From Neisseria perflava (lineage in GTDB: Bacteria; Pseudomonadota; Gammaproteobacteria; Burkholderiales; Neisseriaceae), in contig NZ_CP136962.1 in the NCBI RefSeq assembly GCF_002863305.2, forward strand, positions 496,001 through 560,000: DNA of 64,000 nt. Reading direction: 5' to 3'. Positions 1-8,482 of this stretch are shown here, in pieces; the stretch's first letter is position 1; each line of letters opens with the position of its first letter. The notes under the pieces were generated by a model. It was not told where the DNA came from, made no database searches, and saw only the letters and a list, made by a program, of their open reading frames with translations. The position numbers were made by a program, and so were the translations under genes.

Positions 1-594
1 TTCGGCAGGGAAAGGCGGCTTGCGGCGAGGGAAGGGGAAACCGCCTTCCAACCATGAAATGACAGCGGTTTCTTCGCCGCCGATATAACGGCCCGAAGTT
101 TCAACCAGCTGCAAATCCAAAGGTTTGCCCAAGTAGTTTTCAATGCGGATAAACAAATCGCTGTTTTTCCATTGCTCGATGGCCGGTGTGATGGAAGCGA
201 TGGATTCGGTTTGATGCGGATTGATGTACAAAATCGCTTTGTTGGCGCGGCAGGCAACGGCGGCAATCAGGACGCCTTCGATGACTTGGTGCGGCGTTTT
301 TGCCAGCAAAACGCGGTCTTTAAATGTACCCGGTTCGTCTTCGTTGGCATTGCAGACGACGTATTTGTCGCCATTTTTGCTTTGGGCGGCAACGGCAGCC
401 TCCCATTTGCGCCAGGTCGGGAAACCTGCGCCGCCCATACCGCAAAGATTGGCTTCTTGCAGTTTGGAAACAATGCTTTGAGGATCGGCAAGCGCCGCCA
501 ACAGGCCTTCGCCGCCGCCAACTTTACGCCATGCGGCTAAATCCGCGCCGACTTGGCGGGAAGGGTGCAGTAAGTTTTGATTGGCTTGATTCAT
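1..594 (-). CDS. NuoF-like NADH-binding flavoprotein subunit (partial, C-terminus beyond window)
   Basis: The N-terminal ~198 residues of a protein resembling the 51-kDa NADH-oxidising subunit of complex I (NuoF/HoxF family) are present. The visible segment has a glycine-rich stretch GMGGAGFPTW and the NANEDEPGTFKDR segment characteristic of the NADH/FMN-binding domain, followed by HQVIEG and GGEETA. The start ATG at 594 overlaps the stop of the upstream flavoprotein gene (ATGA), so it is the third gene of a translationally coupled operon with 591-2219 and 2219-2857. I infer that it feeds electrons from NADH to the Fe-S and flavoprotein subunits. Its C-terminal Fe-S region lies outside the window, so its domain architecture cannot be completed here. 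Confidence 0.8.
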   Translation of the reverse strand, partial: MNQANQNLLHPSRQVGADLAAWRKVGGGEGLLAALADPQSIVSKLQEANLCGMGGAGFPTWRKWEAAVAAQSKNGDKYVVCNANEDEPGTFKDRVLLAKTPHQVIEGVLIAAVACRANKAILYINPHQTESIASITPAIEQWKNSDLFIRIENYLGKPLDLQLVETSGRYIGGEETAVISWLEGGFPFPRRKPPFPAE

Positions 595-2219
595 GATTGT
601 TGCTCCTGCAAACCGGCGTGTTCGCGCAAATCGAATTTGCCGTAGTCGGGATATAAAACGGGGGCTTTGATGTCGCTGGTCAGACCGGCGCGGGTCATTT
701 CGCGTTGCAGATCGTGGACGTGGCCGACACCGCCGCGCACTTTTTTCAGCGGCAGGCCGCAATTTGCCGCGGCTTTACCGGCACGACGGCCGAAGCTGAT
801 GATGTCCAGAAGTGCGTTGCCCATCAGGCGGTTGCGACCGTGGATGCCGCCGGTTACTTCACCGGCACAATAGAGGCCTTCGACGCAGGTCGCGCCGTCG
901 CCGTTGATTTCGATACCGCCGTTTTGATAGTGCAGGGTCGGATGAATCATGACCGGCTCAACGGCAGGATCAATGCCGCATTTGTGGGCAACGTGGCCGA
1001 GTGTTACCAAACGGTTTAATACGTCAGGGTCGTTAGCAATCAGGCGCGGGGTGTCGAGGAATACACCGACTTGTCCGTCGCGTACCACGCCACGGCCTTC
1101 GCGGCATTCGCGTAGAATCGCAGCGGCAACAACGTCGCGCGGTTGCAATTCGTCAACGAAACGTTCGCCCAAACCGTTGACCAGTTTGGTGCCTGCAGAG
1201 CGCACTGCTTCGGAAATCAGCGCGCCTGCCAAGTGTGGAGGGTGGGCGACGCCGGTTGGGTGGTATTGGAAAGAATCGACATCGCGCAGTTTGGCGCCGA
1301 TACGGTAGGCCATCACCAGGCCGTCTGCAGTCGCGCCATAGTGGTTGGAAGTGGCGAAACCTTGCAAATGCAGGCGTCCGCTGCCGCCGGTTGCCAAGAC
1401 CACGGCTTTGGCGTGAACCAATACCAAAGAACGTTTTTCCAAATCGTACAAAATCGCGCCGACGCAGCGGCCGTGTTCGTCCGACAATAATTCGATGGCG
1501 GGGTGACGGTTGAGCTGGGTGATGTTTTCGTCGAGTTCGACTGCCTCGCGCAGTACGCGCATCATTTCGAGGCCGGTAAAGTCGCGGTAGCTCAAAATAC
1601 GCGGTACGGTCGTACCACCTGCTCGTTTGCGGCTCAACATGCCGTTGCTGTCCGCGCCTTTGGCAAGGTCGAAAGTCATGCCCAAGCCGATCAGCCAGCG
1701 AATGGCGGACGGCGCATCGGTAACCATTTGCGCCACCAATTCTTTTTTGCCTGCGTTGTGGCCGCCTTTGATGGTGTCGTCAAAGTGTTGTTGCAGGCTG
1801 TCTTCCGCGCCGACCGCAGCTTGAATGCCACCTTCGGCCATCACGGTATTACTGTCGCCGATACGCAGTTTGTTCGCCATGATGACGCGTGCGCCGGCTT
1901 CAGTCGCAGACAATGCCGCTGCCGCGCCTGCACCGCCACCGCCAATTACCAATACGTCAGTGTTCAAGTGTTCAGCACCCGACAAATTATAGTCGTCAAT
2001 CAGAGGCTGACTGATTAAGAGTTTGGCCAAATCAGGATGGCAGTAATCGCCTTGGTTTGGGCCGATAGGCAGTTTCACACGTGCATTTGCCTGATAGTCA
2101 GGGTGAAATTGGCTCAGTAATTCGTTTTTTTCAGGTAAATCGCCGCGCAGCTCCAATGAGGACGCACGCAGGTTGGCAAGGGCAGTTTCGTAGTCTATGC
2201 CTTGGATTTTGTTAACCAT
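591..2219 (-). CDS. Succinate dehydrogenase/fumarate reductase-type flavoprotein subunit
   Basis: This is a 542-residue FAD protein of the SdhA/FrdA/NadB family. A dinucleotide-binding motif GGGGAGAAAA is near residue 93, EGGIQAAVG follows, and the substrate/catalytic segments FQYHPTGVAHP and GERFVDELQPRD are present. The position where SdhA/FrdA carry the covalent FAD-linking His (HTxAxGG) reads NTVMAEGG, so FAD is probably held non-covalently, as in L-aspartate oxidase and soluble fumarate reductases. It sits between an Fe-S subunit and a NuoF-like subunit with no membrane-anchor genes visible. The start overlaps the stop of the upstream Fe-S gene (TAATG). A soluble NADH:fumarate reductase is the favoured reading; another flavoprotein dehydrogenase remains possible. 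Confidence 0.8.
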   Translation of the reverse strand: MVNKIQGIDYETALANLRASSLELRGDLPEKNELLSQFHPDYQANARVKLPIGPNQGDYCHPDLAKLLISQPLIDDYNLSGAEHLNTDVLVIGGGGAGAAAALSATEAGARVIMANKLRIGDSNTVMAEGGIQAAVGAEDSLQQHFDDTIKGGHNAGKKELVAQMVTDAPSAIRWLIGLGMTFDLAKGADSNGMLSRKRAGGTTVPRILSYRDFTGLEMMRVLREAVELDENITQLNRHPAIELLSDEHGRCVGAILYDLEKRSLVLVHAKAVVLATGGSGRLHLQGFATSNHYGATADGLVMAYRIGAKLRDVDSFQYHPTGVAHPPHLAGALISEAVRSAGTKLVNGLGERFVDELQPRDVVAAAILRECREGRGVVRDGQVGVFLDTPRLIANDPDVLNRLVTLGHVAHKCGIDPAVEPVMIHPTLHYQNGGIEINGDGATCVEGLYCAGEVTGGIHGRNRLMGNALLDIISFGRRAGKAAANCGLPLKKVRGGVGHVHDLQREMTRAGLTSDIKAPVLYPDYGKFDLREHAGLQEQQS

Positions 2220-2857
2220 TACACTGACTCCTCTTCAAATTCGACTTTCATTTTGCCGCTGTCGATTTCGCGCAGGCGGCGCATCAAATCCACAGGACGC
2301 AATGTGCGCGCCGCTTTCATACGGCGGGCGAACAAGCCCAAGTGGTTCGGACGGATGTGTTCAGGGCAGGAGAGGGTGCAGAGGTTGCACATCACGCATT
2401 GGTCAAAGGTCAGCGCAGCCGCACTGAAATCGCCGGAAACTACCTGCGCTACGCCGTTTTCCACTTGCAAACCTTTAGGACAGGCTCGATTACAGCCGCC
2501 GCAATGACGACAGTTTTGCGCTTCGGGGAAGGCTTTGGCGGTATCGTCCAACCAGTTCCAGCCGTCGCCAATCTCGCTTACGTCGTAATATTGGATATGC
2601 TCCGGAATAAAGTAGTCCAAGAAGCTGACCTGCATCCCTTCTTCGACTTTGGTTTCACACGCCAACGCAGTCGTTACCTCGCGCTCGCCTTCTTTACGAA
2701 TCATGCAGCGGCAGGAACCGCATACGCCTTGACCCATGCAGCCGACGTTGGCAGTAATCGCATTGCCTGAACGTGCATAGGCTTGGATGATTGACGAATC
2801 GGCGGAAGCTTTGACTTCGTGGCCGTCTATGGTCAGGGTTAACAAATTTTCACTCAT
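2219..2857 (-). CDS. Fe-S subunit with 2Fe-2S and 4Fe-4S domains
   Basis: The 212-residue protein has an N-terminal plant-type 2Fe-2S domain (GCMGQGVCGSCRCMI, with a further Cys near residue 67) and a C-terminal pair of cysteine clusters (CRHCGGCNRACP and CVMCNLCTLSCPEH). These resemble the SdhB/FrdB iron-sulfur subunit, although the second clusters look like a bacterial 2x[4Fe-4S] ferredoxin. It is the first gene of the minus-strand operon, with an AGGA ribosome-binding site before the ATG at 2857. It should relay electrons between the NuoF-like subunit and the flavoprotein. Confidence 0.82.
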   Translation of the reverse strand: MSENLLTLTIDGHEVKASADSSIIQAYARSGNAITANVGCMGQGVCGSCRCMIRKEGEREVTTALACETKVEEGMQVSFLDYFIPEHIQYYDVSEIGDGWNWLDDTAKAFPEAQNCRHCGGCNRACPKGLQVENGVAQVVSGDFSAAALTFDQCVMCNLCTLSCPEHIRPNHLGLFARRMKAARTLRPVDLMRRLREIDSGKMKVEFEEESV

Positions 2858-3708
2858 GATTTGTTCCTGTGAAATTGGAAGTTGGAATAGTGGATAATTT
2901 GGTTAATTGTATTTTTATTACATTTATTGCGTATGAGGAAAATATCCAAGTGATTTACTCGGAAATTCTTTTAAAATCAATGTTTATCTCTATAAGGCAA
3001 AGTGTATCAGAATTTGTTGAATTTGATGATAGGGAGGAATTGGTATTGCTTAAGGAGAAGATTGTAAACAAAATATGCCTATTATTTAGACAAATTAATC
3101 ATTTATATTTGATTTTAAAGGTAAAAGAAAATTACCTTTTCAGTATATTTGCAAAAATAATCTAATATTTACTAGTAGAAATCATTATTATATCTTAAGG
3201 TTTAATATATAACTTATTGTATATATTAGATAATATTAATTTTGTAAACAAACGAAAAGGCTGTTATAAAATTTCAGAAAATTAAATAAGTTTGACATCC
3301 GTCAAGAAGGTTGAGGGAGGAAATGACATAAATTTTACAATTGTGTATCGTATTAAAAAATAAAATGGCCGTCTGAAATGGAGATGGTTCTCTTTTAAAT
3401 ACAGGTTACTAAATTGTTTACTTAGATGTGCAGGGCAAATATTTCAGACGGCCTGCAATAAGGTTATCGTTTAAAAATAATGTAATTTTATTTCTATGTA
3501 AGTGAATGGCCAGTAGATATAGGTTATCAATAACCAAGTGATTCAATATGTTATTAAATTCTATTTAAATCAATAAGGTATGAAAATGATATTGTCTGGA
3601 TTATTCATTTGAAAGCACTATTACGCTATTGAAGGCCGTCTGAAAAATCGGTCTCTTAAAAAAATAAACAAACCCTTCCTACCATGACTCCCGAAAAGGA
3701 ACACAATC
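2858..3708. other. AT-rich divergent intergenic region
   Basis: This 851-bp stretch separates the fumarate reductase-like operon (-) from fumarase (+) and is much more AT-rich than its flanks. It holds an FNR-like palindrome (3292-3305), a widely spaced inverted DUS pair (3366-3377 and 3443-3454) and a single DUS near 3632. I see no convincing gene in it; a GTG-initiated open frame at 2869-3165 lacks a ribosome-binding site. Confidence 0.6.
3292..3305. promoter_or_regulatory. FNR/CRP-family-like operator
   Basis: TTGACATCCGTCAA is a perfect 5-4-5 inverted repeat close to the FNR consensus TTGAT-N4-ATCAA. It lies between the fumarate reductase-like operon and fumarase, genes expected to respond to oxygen. 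Which direction it controls cannot be told: it is about 435 bp from one start and 400 bp from the other. Confidence 0.45.
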
Positions 3709-5232
3709 ATGACCGTCATCAAGCAAGAAGACTTTATCCAAAGTATTTTCGACGCTTTTCAATTCATCAGCTACTACCATCCTAAAGACTACATTCAGGC
3801 TTTATACAAGGCTTACCAAAAAGAAGAGAACCCTGCCGCCAAAGATGCGATGGCGCAGATTTTGGTCAATAGCCGTATGTGTGCCGAAGGCCATCGTCCG
3901 ATTTGTCAGGATACCGGTATTGCGACCGTATTCTTGAAAGTGGGCATGGATGTACAGTGGGACGCCGAGATGAGCGTACAGGAAATGGTTAACGAAGGCG
4001 TACGCCGTGCATACACCTATCCTGACAACAAACTGCGCGCCTCTGTATTGGCCGACCCGGCAGGCAAACGTCAAAATACCAAAGACAACACCCCTGCCGT
4101 TGTACACATGGAAATCGTAAAAGGCGACAAAGTTGAAGTCACTTGTGCAGCCAAAGGCGGCGGTTCTGAAAACAAAACCAAAGTTGCCATGCTCAACCCT
4201 TCAGACAATATCGTTGATTGGGTATTGAAAACCGTTCCTCAAATGGGTGCCGGCTGGTGTCCTCCGGGCATCTTGGGTATCGGCATCGGCGGTACGCCTG
4301 AAAAAGCAGTGTTGATGGCCAAAGAAAGCCTGATGAGCCATATCGATATTCAGGAGCTCAAAGAAAAAGCCGATTCAGGTGCAGAATTGTCTACAACCGA
4401 AGCCCTGCGCTTGGAACTCTACAAAAAAGTAAATGCCTTGGGCATCGGCGCACAAGGTTTGGGCGGTTTGAGCACCGTGCTGGATGTCAAAATCCTTGAC
4501 TACCCAACCCACGCGGCTTCCAAACCGATTGCCATGATTCCAAACTGCGCGGCAACCCGCCACATCGAATTTGAATTGGACGGTTCAGGCCCGGCTAAAC
4601 TGGAAGCCCCATCTTTGGAAGACTGGCTGGATTTGACTTACAGCCCTGACAACGGCAAACGTGTCGATGTCAACAATCTGACCAAAGAAGAAGTGGCCAC
4701 ATGGAAAACTGGCGACGTGTTGTTGTTGAACGGTAAAATCCTGACCGGCCGCGATGCCGCACACAAACGTCTGGTTGACATGCTCAATAAAGGCGAAGAG
4801 TTGCCGGTAGATTTCACCAACAAACTGATTTACTACGTTGGCCCGGTTGATCCAGTCCGTGACGAAGTAGTTGGTCCGGCTGGTCCGACTACTTCCACCC
4901 GTATGGATAAATTTACCCGCCAAATGCTGGAACAAACCGGCCTCTTGGGTATGATCGGTAAATCCGAACGCGGCGCAGCAACTTGCCAAGCCATTGCCGA
5001 TAACAAAGCCGTTTACCTGATGGCTGTCGGCGGCGCGGCATATTTGGTTGCCAAAGCCATTAAAGCATCTAAAGTCTTGGCGTTCCCAGAATTGGGTATG
5101 GAAGCGATTTACGAATTTGAAGTCAAAGATATGCCTGTGACCGTTGCGGTGGATAGCAACGGCGAATCGGTTCACGCCATTGCGCCAAAACAATGGCAGG
5201 CCAAAATCGGTATTATTCCGGTTGAAGCTTGA
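3709..5232 (+). CDS. fumB: Class I (iron-sulfur) fumarate hydratase
   Basis: This 507-residue enzyme interconverts fumarate and malate using an oxygen-sensitive [4Fe-4S] cluster. Three Cys residues fit the cluster ligands by spacing: C66 (ICQDTG), C184 (WCPPG) and C280 (PNCAATRH). The GGGSENK segment and the C-terminal beta-domain (VGPAGPTTSTRMDKF) are typical of single-chain FumA/B enzymes. The start is set by AAAAGGAACACAATC before ATG. It is monocistronic, ending at a DUS-pair terminator. Its position beside a fumarate reductase-like operon suggests a reductive C4 branch (malate to fumarate to succinate). Confidence 0.93.
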   Translation: MTVIKQEDFIQSIFDAFQFISYYHPKDYIQALYKAYQKEENPAAKDAMAQILVNSRMCAEGHRPICQDTGIATVFLKVGMDVQWDAEMSVQEMVNEGVRRAYTYPDNKLRASVLADPAGKRQNTKDNTPAVVHMEIVKGDKVEVTCAAKGGGSENKTKVAMLNPSDNIVDWVLKTVPQMGAGWCPPGILGIGIGGTPEKAVLMAKESLMSHIDIQELKEKADSGAELSTTEALRLELYKKVNALGIGAQGLGGLSTVLDVKILDYPTHAASKPIAMIPNCAATRHIEFELDGSGPAKLEAPSLEDWLDLTYSPDNGKRVDVNNLTKEEVATWKTGDVLLLNGKILTGRDAAHKRLVDMLNKGEELPVDFTNKLIYYVGPVDPVRDEVVGPAGPTTSTRMDKFTRQMLEQTGLLGMIGKSERGAATCQAIADNKAVYLMAVGGAAYLVAKAIKASKVLAFPELGMEAIYEFEVKDMPVTVAVDSNGESVHAIAPKQWQAKIGIIPVEA

Positions 5233-5250
5233 TATTTGCCTGGATAATCA

Positions 5251-5286
5251 AAGGCCGTCTGAACGATTTCAGACGGCCTTTTTTTA
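5251..5286 (+). terminator. Inverted-DUS terminator after fumarase
   Basis: AAGGCCGTCTGAA and its reverse complement are separated by a short loop and followed by a T-run, forming a Rho-independent terminator 18 bp after the fumarase stop. Confidence 0.85.
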
Positions 5287-5386
5287 CTTACAAATAATTC
5301 AAATGTTTTCAAACGAGTAAATTTCCCTTTCTAAAAAGCACTTGTCAAAATCAGCGTTTGAAACTAGAATTCACAGCTTATCGAGT

Positions 5387-5463
5387 CGGAGTGTGGCGCA
5401 GTCTGGTAGCGCACTTGCATGGGGTGCAAGGGGTCGAAGGTTCGAATCCTTTCACTCCGACCA
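5387..5463 (+). tRNA. tRNA-Pro (anticodon GGG)
   Basis: The full cloverleaf is visible: acceptor CGGAGTG/CACTCCG, D-arm GCGC/GCGC, anticodon arm CTTGC/GCAAG with loop ATGGGGT (anticodon GGG), T-arm GAAGG/CCTTT with TTCGAAT, discriminator A and encoded CCA. The length is 77 nt. C1 is typical of bacterial tRNA-Pro. Confidence 0.96.
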
Positions 5464-5473
5464 AAGAATTGGA

Positions 5474-5502
5474 AAGAGCCGTTTTGAAAACGGCTCTTTT
5501 TT
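5474..5502 (+). terminator. Terminator of tRNA-Pro
   Basis: An AAGAGCCGTTTT/AAAACGGCTCTT hairpin with a T-run lies 10 bp after the tRNA. Confidence 0.85.
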
Positions 5503-5572
5503 CGTTTGGATGATTTATCTGAATAATGTGTCCGAATAGATTTTAAAACTGGATACCAATGCCGTCTGAAAC

Positions 5573-5597
5573 AAAACCTGCTTAAAAAGCAGGTTTT
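5573..5597 (-). terminator. Terminator of the formate/nitrite channel gene
   Basis: AAAACCTGCTT/AAGCAGGTTTT forms an 11-bp stem. On the minus strand it is followed by a U-rich tract and then a DUS. It lies 19 bp past the stop of the minus-strand channel gene. Confidence 0.7.
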
Positions 5598-5615
5598 GTT
5601 GTTTTCAAAGCAGAA

Positions 5616-6407
5616 CTATTCGGCACTATCTTTCAGCATGTCTTTATAAGTATAAAGATAAGACGCGCCGACAAAGGATGCGCCACCGACGACATTGCCC
5701 AGGAATACGGGAATCATGTTGAAGAAAAATTGTCCCCATGTGATGTTTGCGCCTGCCAAAATTCCGGCGGGGATAACGAACATATTGGCGACAAGGTGTT
5801 GGAAGCCGTTTAATACGAAAATCATGACGGGGAACCAAATGGCCAGCATTCGTCCGGTTGTGTTTTTAGCGGCAAAGTGCAACCACGCGCCCATGCAGAC
5901 CATCCAGTTACATGCTACTGCTGATACAAAAGCACGGCCGAAATCCATATGGACTTTTGCTTCCGCCACGGCAATGGTCTTTTCTGCCATGCTGCCTTCA
6001 ATCATACCGACATAGTATCCGAGGAAAAACGCCATCGCCAGCGTGCCCACCAAATTGCCCATGCAGACGATAACCCAGTTGCGCAGCAGCATTTTGGAGG
6101 AAATCCGTCCGGCCAATCTGCCTAAAGACATAATCATCATGTTGCTGGTTACCAGTTCGCCGCCGCCAAGTAGGATACAAATCAAGGCGATAGGGAACAC
6201 GGCTGCGCCGAGTAAAGTGGCAAAACCGCCCCATTCGTGCGGAATGCCGCTGACTACTTTTAAATAGGCAAGATATCCAAAGCCGATGTATCCGCCGGCC
6301 AAAATGCTCAAGATTGCCAGAGTGGGGATGCTGGATTGTGCTTTGGCGCAGCTTTTGTCGAGAACAACCTGTAAAATTTCCTGTGGGTATAAATCGCGCG
6401 AAGCCAT
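5616..6407 (-). CDS. Formate/nitrite transporter (FNT) family channel
   Basis: The 263-residue polytopic inner-membrane protein has about six hydrophobic segments. FNT hallmarks include GGELVTSNMMI in the first half and NGFQHLVANMF in the second, the two pseudo-repeated signature loops of FocA/NirC channels. These pentameric channels pass formate, nitrite or related monovalent anions. No nirBD or pfl genes lie nearby, so the substrate is undetermined. It is monocistronic on the minus strand, starting MASRDLYPQE. Membership of the family is clear; FocA versus NirC is not. Confidence 0.88.
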   Translation of the reverse strand: MASRDLYPQEILQVVLDKSCAKAQSSIPTLAILSILAGGYIGFGYLAYLKVVSGIPHEWGGFATLLGAAVFPIALICILLGGGELVTSNMMIMSLGRLAGRISSKMLLRNWVIVCMGNLVGTLAMAFFLGYYVGMIEGSMAEKTIAVAEAKVHMDFGRAFVSAVACNWMVCMGAWLHFAAKNTTGRMLAIWFPVMIFVLNGFQHLVANMFVIPAGILAGANITWGQFFFNMIPVFLGNVVGGASFVGASYLYTYKDMLKDSAE

Positions 6408-6601
6408 GATGTTCCTTAAAGTGGGTTGAGGAGGAAACGCCGTTTCAAAAGTGGCGTAAACTGTCGCGGTAGGGCAGTGTTATAAGGAGCCGGTGTACGG
6501 TCTTTGTTTTATCAATCAGTCTGAATTAAACCTAAAAAACAGATACTTCGCCTTGCTTTAGCTCAAAAGAAATATTATTACATTTTGCTTCTGTATTAAA
6601 A

Positions 6602-6636
6602 AAGGCCGTCTGAACGTTGAGGTTTCAGACGGCCTT
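6602..6636 (-). terminator. Inverted-DUS terminator of the thioesterase gene
   Basis: A DUS pair forms a hairpin whose minus-strand exit runs into TTTTTT, 18 bp beyond the stop of the minus-strand thioesterase. Confidence 0.75.
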
Positions 6637-6653
6637 GTGTTGATTTTTTAAAC

Positions 6654-7088
6654 TTACAAATGTGCCAGCTTTGCATTGCCTTCACGAGGAATAGGGCGCG
6701 GATTGCCTTGTGAATCGATGGCGACGTAAGTGAACACGGCTTCGGTGACCAGTTGGCGGTCTTCCGTTACCATATCGTTCATCAAAGTCTTCACCCATAC
6801 TTCGATTTTCAGTTGCAAAGAAGTATTGCCTACTCGGACGCAATGACCGTAGCAGCACACGACGTTGCCGACTTTTACCGGTCTGATGAAATTCATTTCT
6901 TGAACAGCCACGGTTACAATTCGTCCCTGTGCGATTTCTGCCGCCAAAATACCGCCGCCCAGATCCATTTGCGACATAATCCAGCCGCCAAAGATATCCT
7001 GATTAGGATTGGTATCGCGCGGCATGGCTACCGTACGCAATAAAAGTTGTCCTTTGGGTGCAGCATGTGTTTGTTTGTTGTCAGTCAT
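6654..7088 (-). CDS. Acyl-CoA thioesterase, YciA-like hotdog protein
   Basis: This is a 144-residue single hotdog-fold protein. The segment NQDIFGGWIMSQMDLGG carries the catalytic Asp and helix of the YciA/acyl-CoA hydrolase family, and VGNVVCCYG and EAVFTYVAID form the strands that follow. It would hydrolyse acyl-CoA to free acid and CoA in the cytoplasm. The ATG at 7088 is preferred because AGGA lies about 6 bp upstream; a TTG 15 bp further up has no ribosome-binding site. Its substrate range cannot be read from sequence. Confidence 0.85.
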   Translation of the reverse strand: MTDNKQTHAAPKGQLLLRTVAMPRDTNPNQDIFGGWIMSQMDLGGGILAAEIAQGRIVTVAVQEMNFIRPVKVGNVVCCYGHCVRVGNTSLQLKIEVWVKTLMNDMVTEDRQLVTEAVFTYVAIDSQGNPRPIPREGNAKLAHL

Positions 7089-7212
7089 AAAAAATCCTGT
7101 CAAAAAAGTGCTATTTTACGCCATTTGTGGCGATAAACCTATGTAGGCCGTCTGAAAAATCAGCAGGCAAAGTGTTACAATCAACATATTCATCAGACAA
7201 AGGAGAAAGCTT

Positions 7213-8142
7213 ATGCATCCGATTCAAGAACCACGAAATAGCGGCCTTTTGCGCGTATCCGACATTCACGAAATCTACTGGGAAGAATCAGGCAATCCTG
7301 ATGGTCATCCCGTGATTTTCCTGCATGGCGGCCCCGGAGCAGGGGCATCACCTGCCTGTCGCGGCTTTTTTAATCCAGATCATTTCCGAATCGTCATTAT
7401 CGACCAACGCGGTTGCGGACGCTCCAAACCCTATGCCTGTATCGAAGACAATACCACATGGGATTTGGTTGCCGATATTGAAAAAGTACGCGAAATGCTC
7501 GGTATTCAAAAATGGCTGGTTTTCGGCGGCTCATGGGGCAGCACCTTGTCGCTGACTTATGCCGAAACCCATCCCGAGCGCGTCAGCGGCTTAGTTTTGC
7601 GCGGTATTTTCCTGTGCAGGCCGTCTGAAATGGCATGGTTGAACGAAGTAGGCGGCGTCAGCCAAATTTATCCGGCTCAATGGCAAAAATTCATCGCCCC
7701 CGTAGCCGAAAACAAACGCAAAACCCTAATCAAAGCCTACCATGAAATGCTGTTCAGCGAAGATGAAGCCACGCGCCTCAAAGCAGCCAAATCATGGGCA
7801 GATTGGGAAAGCTACCTTATTCAGTTTGAACCCAAAGACGTGGATGAAGACCCGCAAGCCTCCCTTGCCATCGCAAGAATGGAAAACCATTACTTCGTAA
7901 ACGAAGGCTGGTTGCAGGGCGATAAAGCCATCTTGGCAAACATCGACAAAATCCGCCATATCCCAACCATCATCGTCCAAGGCCGCTACGACCTATGCAC
8001 CCCGATGCAAAGCGCGTGGGAGCTCTCGCAAGCCTTCCCTGAAGCAGAATTGAGAATCGTCCAAGCAGGCCACTCTTCTTTTGATCCTTCGCTTTCTGAG
8101 GCTTTGGTGAAAGCAGTGGAGGATATTAGAAGCAAGTTATAA
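7213..8142 (+). CDS. pip: Prolyl iminopeptidase
   Basis: This 309-residue alpha/beta-hydrolase (peptidase family S33) releases N-terminal proline from peptides. HGGPG (oxyanion region), DQRGCGRS and the nucleophile elbow GGSWGS are typical of Pip; AGHSSFD near the C-terminus supplies the catalytic His. The start follows AAAGGAGAAAGCTT. A DUS is read in frame as RPSE (near 7620). The last ~85 bp of the gene and its terminator are repeated at 25122-25258, on the far side of the CRISPR island. Confidence 0.95.
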   Translation: MHPIQEPRNSGLLRVSDIHEIYWEESGNPDGHPVIFLHGGPGAGASPACRGFFNPDHFRIVIIDQRGCGRSKPYACIEDNTTWDLVADIEKVREMLGIQKWLVFGGSWGSTLSLTYAETHPERVSGLVLRGIFLCRPSEMAWLNEVGGVSQIYPAQWQKFIAPVAENKRKTLIKAYHEMLFSEDEATRLKAAKSWADWESYLIQFEPKDVDEDPQASLAIARMENHYFVNEGWLQGDKAILANIDKIRHIPTIIVQGRYDLCTPMQSAWELSQAFPEAELRIVQAGHSSFDPSLSEALVKAVEDIRSKL

Positions 8143-8192
8143 AGGTTAATAAATGACAATGCCGTCTGAAAAAGTTTCAGACGGCATTTTTT
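8056..8192 (+). repeat. Left copy of a direct repeat (pip 3' end plus terminator)
   Basis: About 137 bp beginning ATCGTCCAAGCAG, including the last codons of pip and an ATGCCGTCTGAA inverted-pair terminator, recurs with few differences at 25122-25258. The two copies bracket the CRISPR-Cas island. This copy is part of the intact gene. Confidence 0.85.
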
Positions 8193-8482
8193 AATCAAAG
8201 CTTGCTAGATATTAAGCGGTAAATGTTTATATGCAATATTATTGAGTATGAATACTACCTGGTATATGATTTATAAATTAACTAATTAGTGATGGTAAGC
8301 TTTACCATTGCTTGCATCTGTAAGGTAGATGGATAATATTAGTTTTTACAATCCCATCTAATGGAAACTTGCATGATTGCGAAATCATGGGTAACCAAGT
8401 TGCTGTTGAAACATGTAGAAAAATTGCTTGGGTAACATGTGTTTCTTAAAAATCTATAATTAATTTCATTTTAGGAAGTTGG
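8193..8482. promoter_or_regulatory. cas operon upstream region with two perfect inverted repeats
   Basis: This AT-rich region precedes cas3. It contains ATGGTAAGCTTTACCAT (8292-8308, 7-3-7 palindrome) and CATGATTGCGAAATCATG (8372-8389, 7-4-7 palindrome), both candidate operators. At 8401-8409 TGTTGAAAC matches the last nine bases of the CRISPR repeat. I see no DUS and no gene here. Confidence 0.5.

Noticed and set aside
2869..3165. 98-codon frame in the AT-rich intergenic region
   Set aside because: GTG start without a ribosome-binding site, overlaps the promoter region of the Fe-S gene, no recognisable features.
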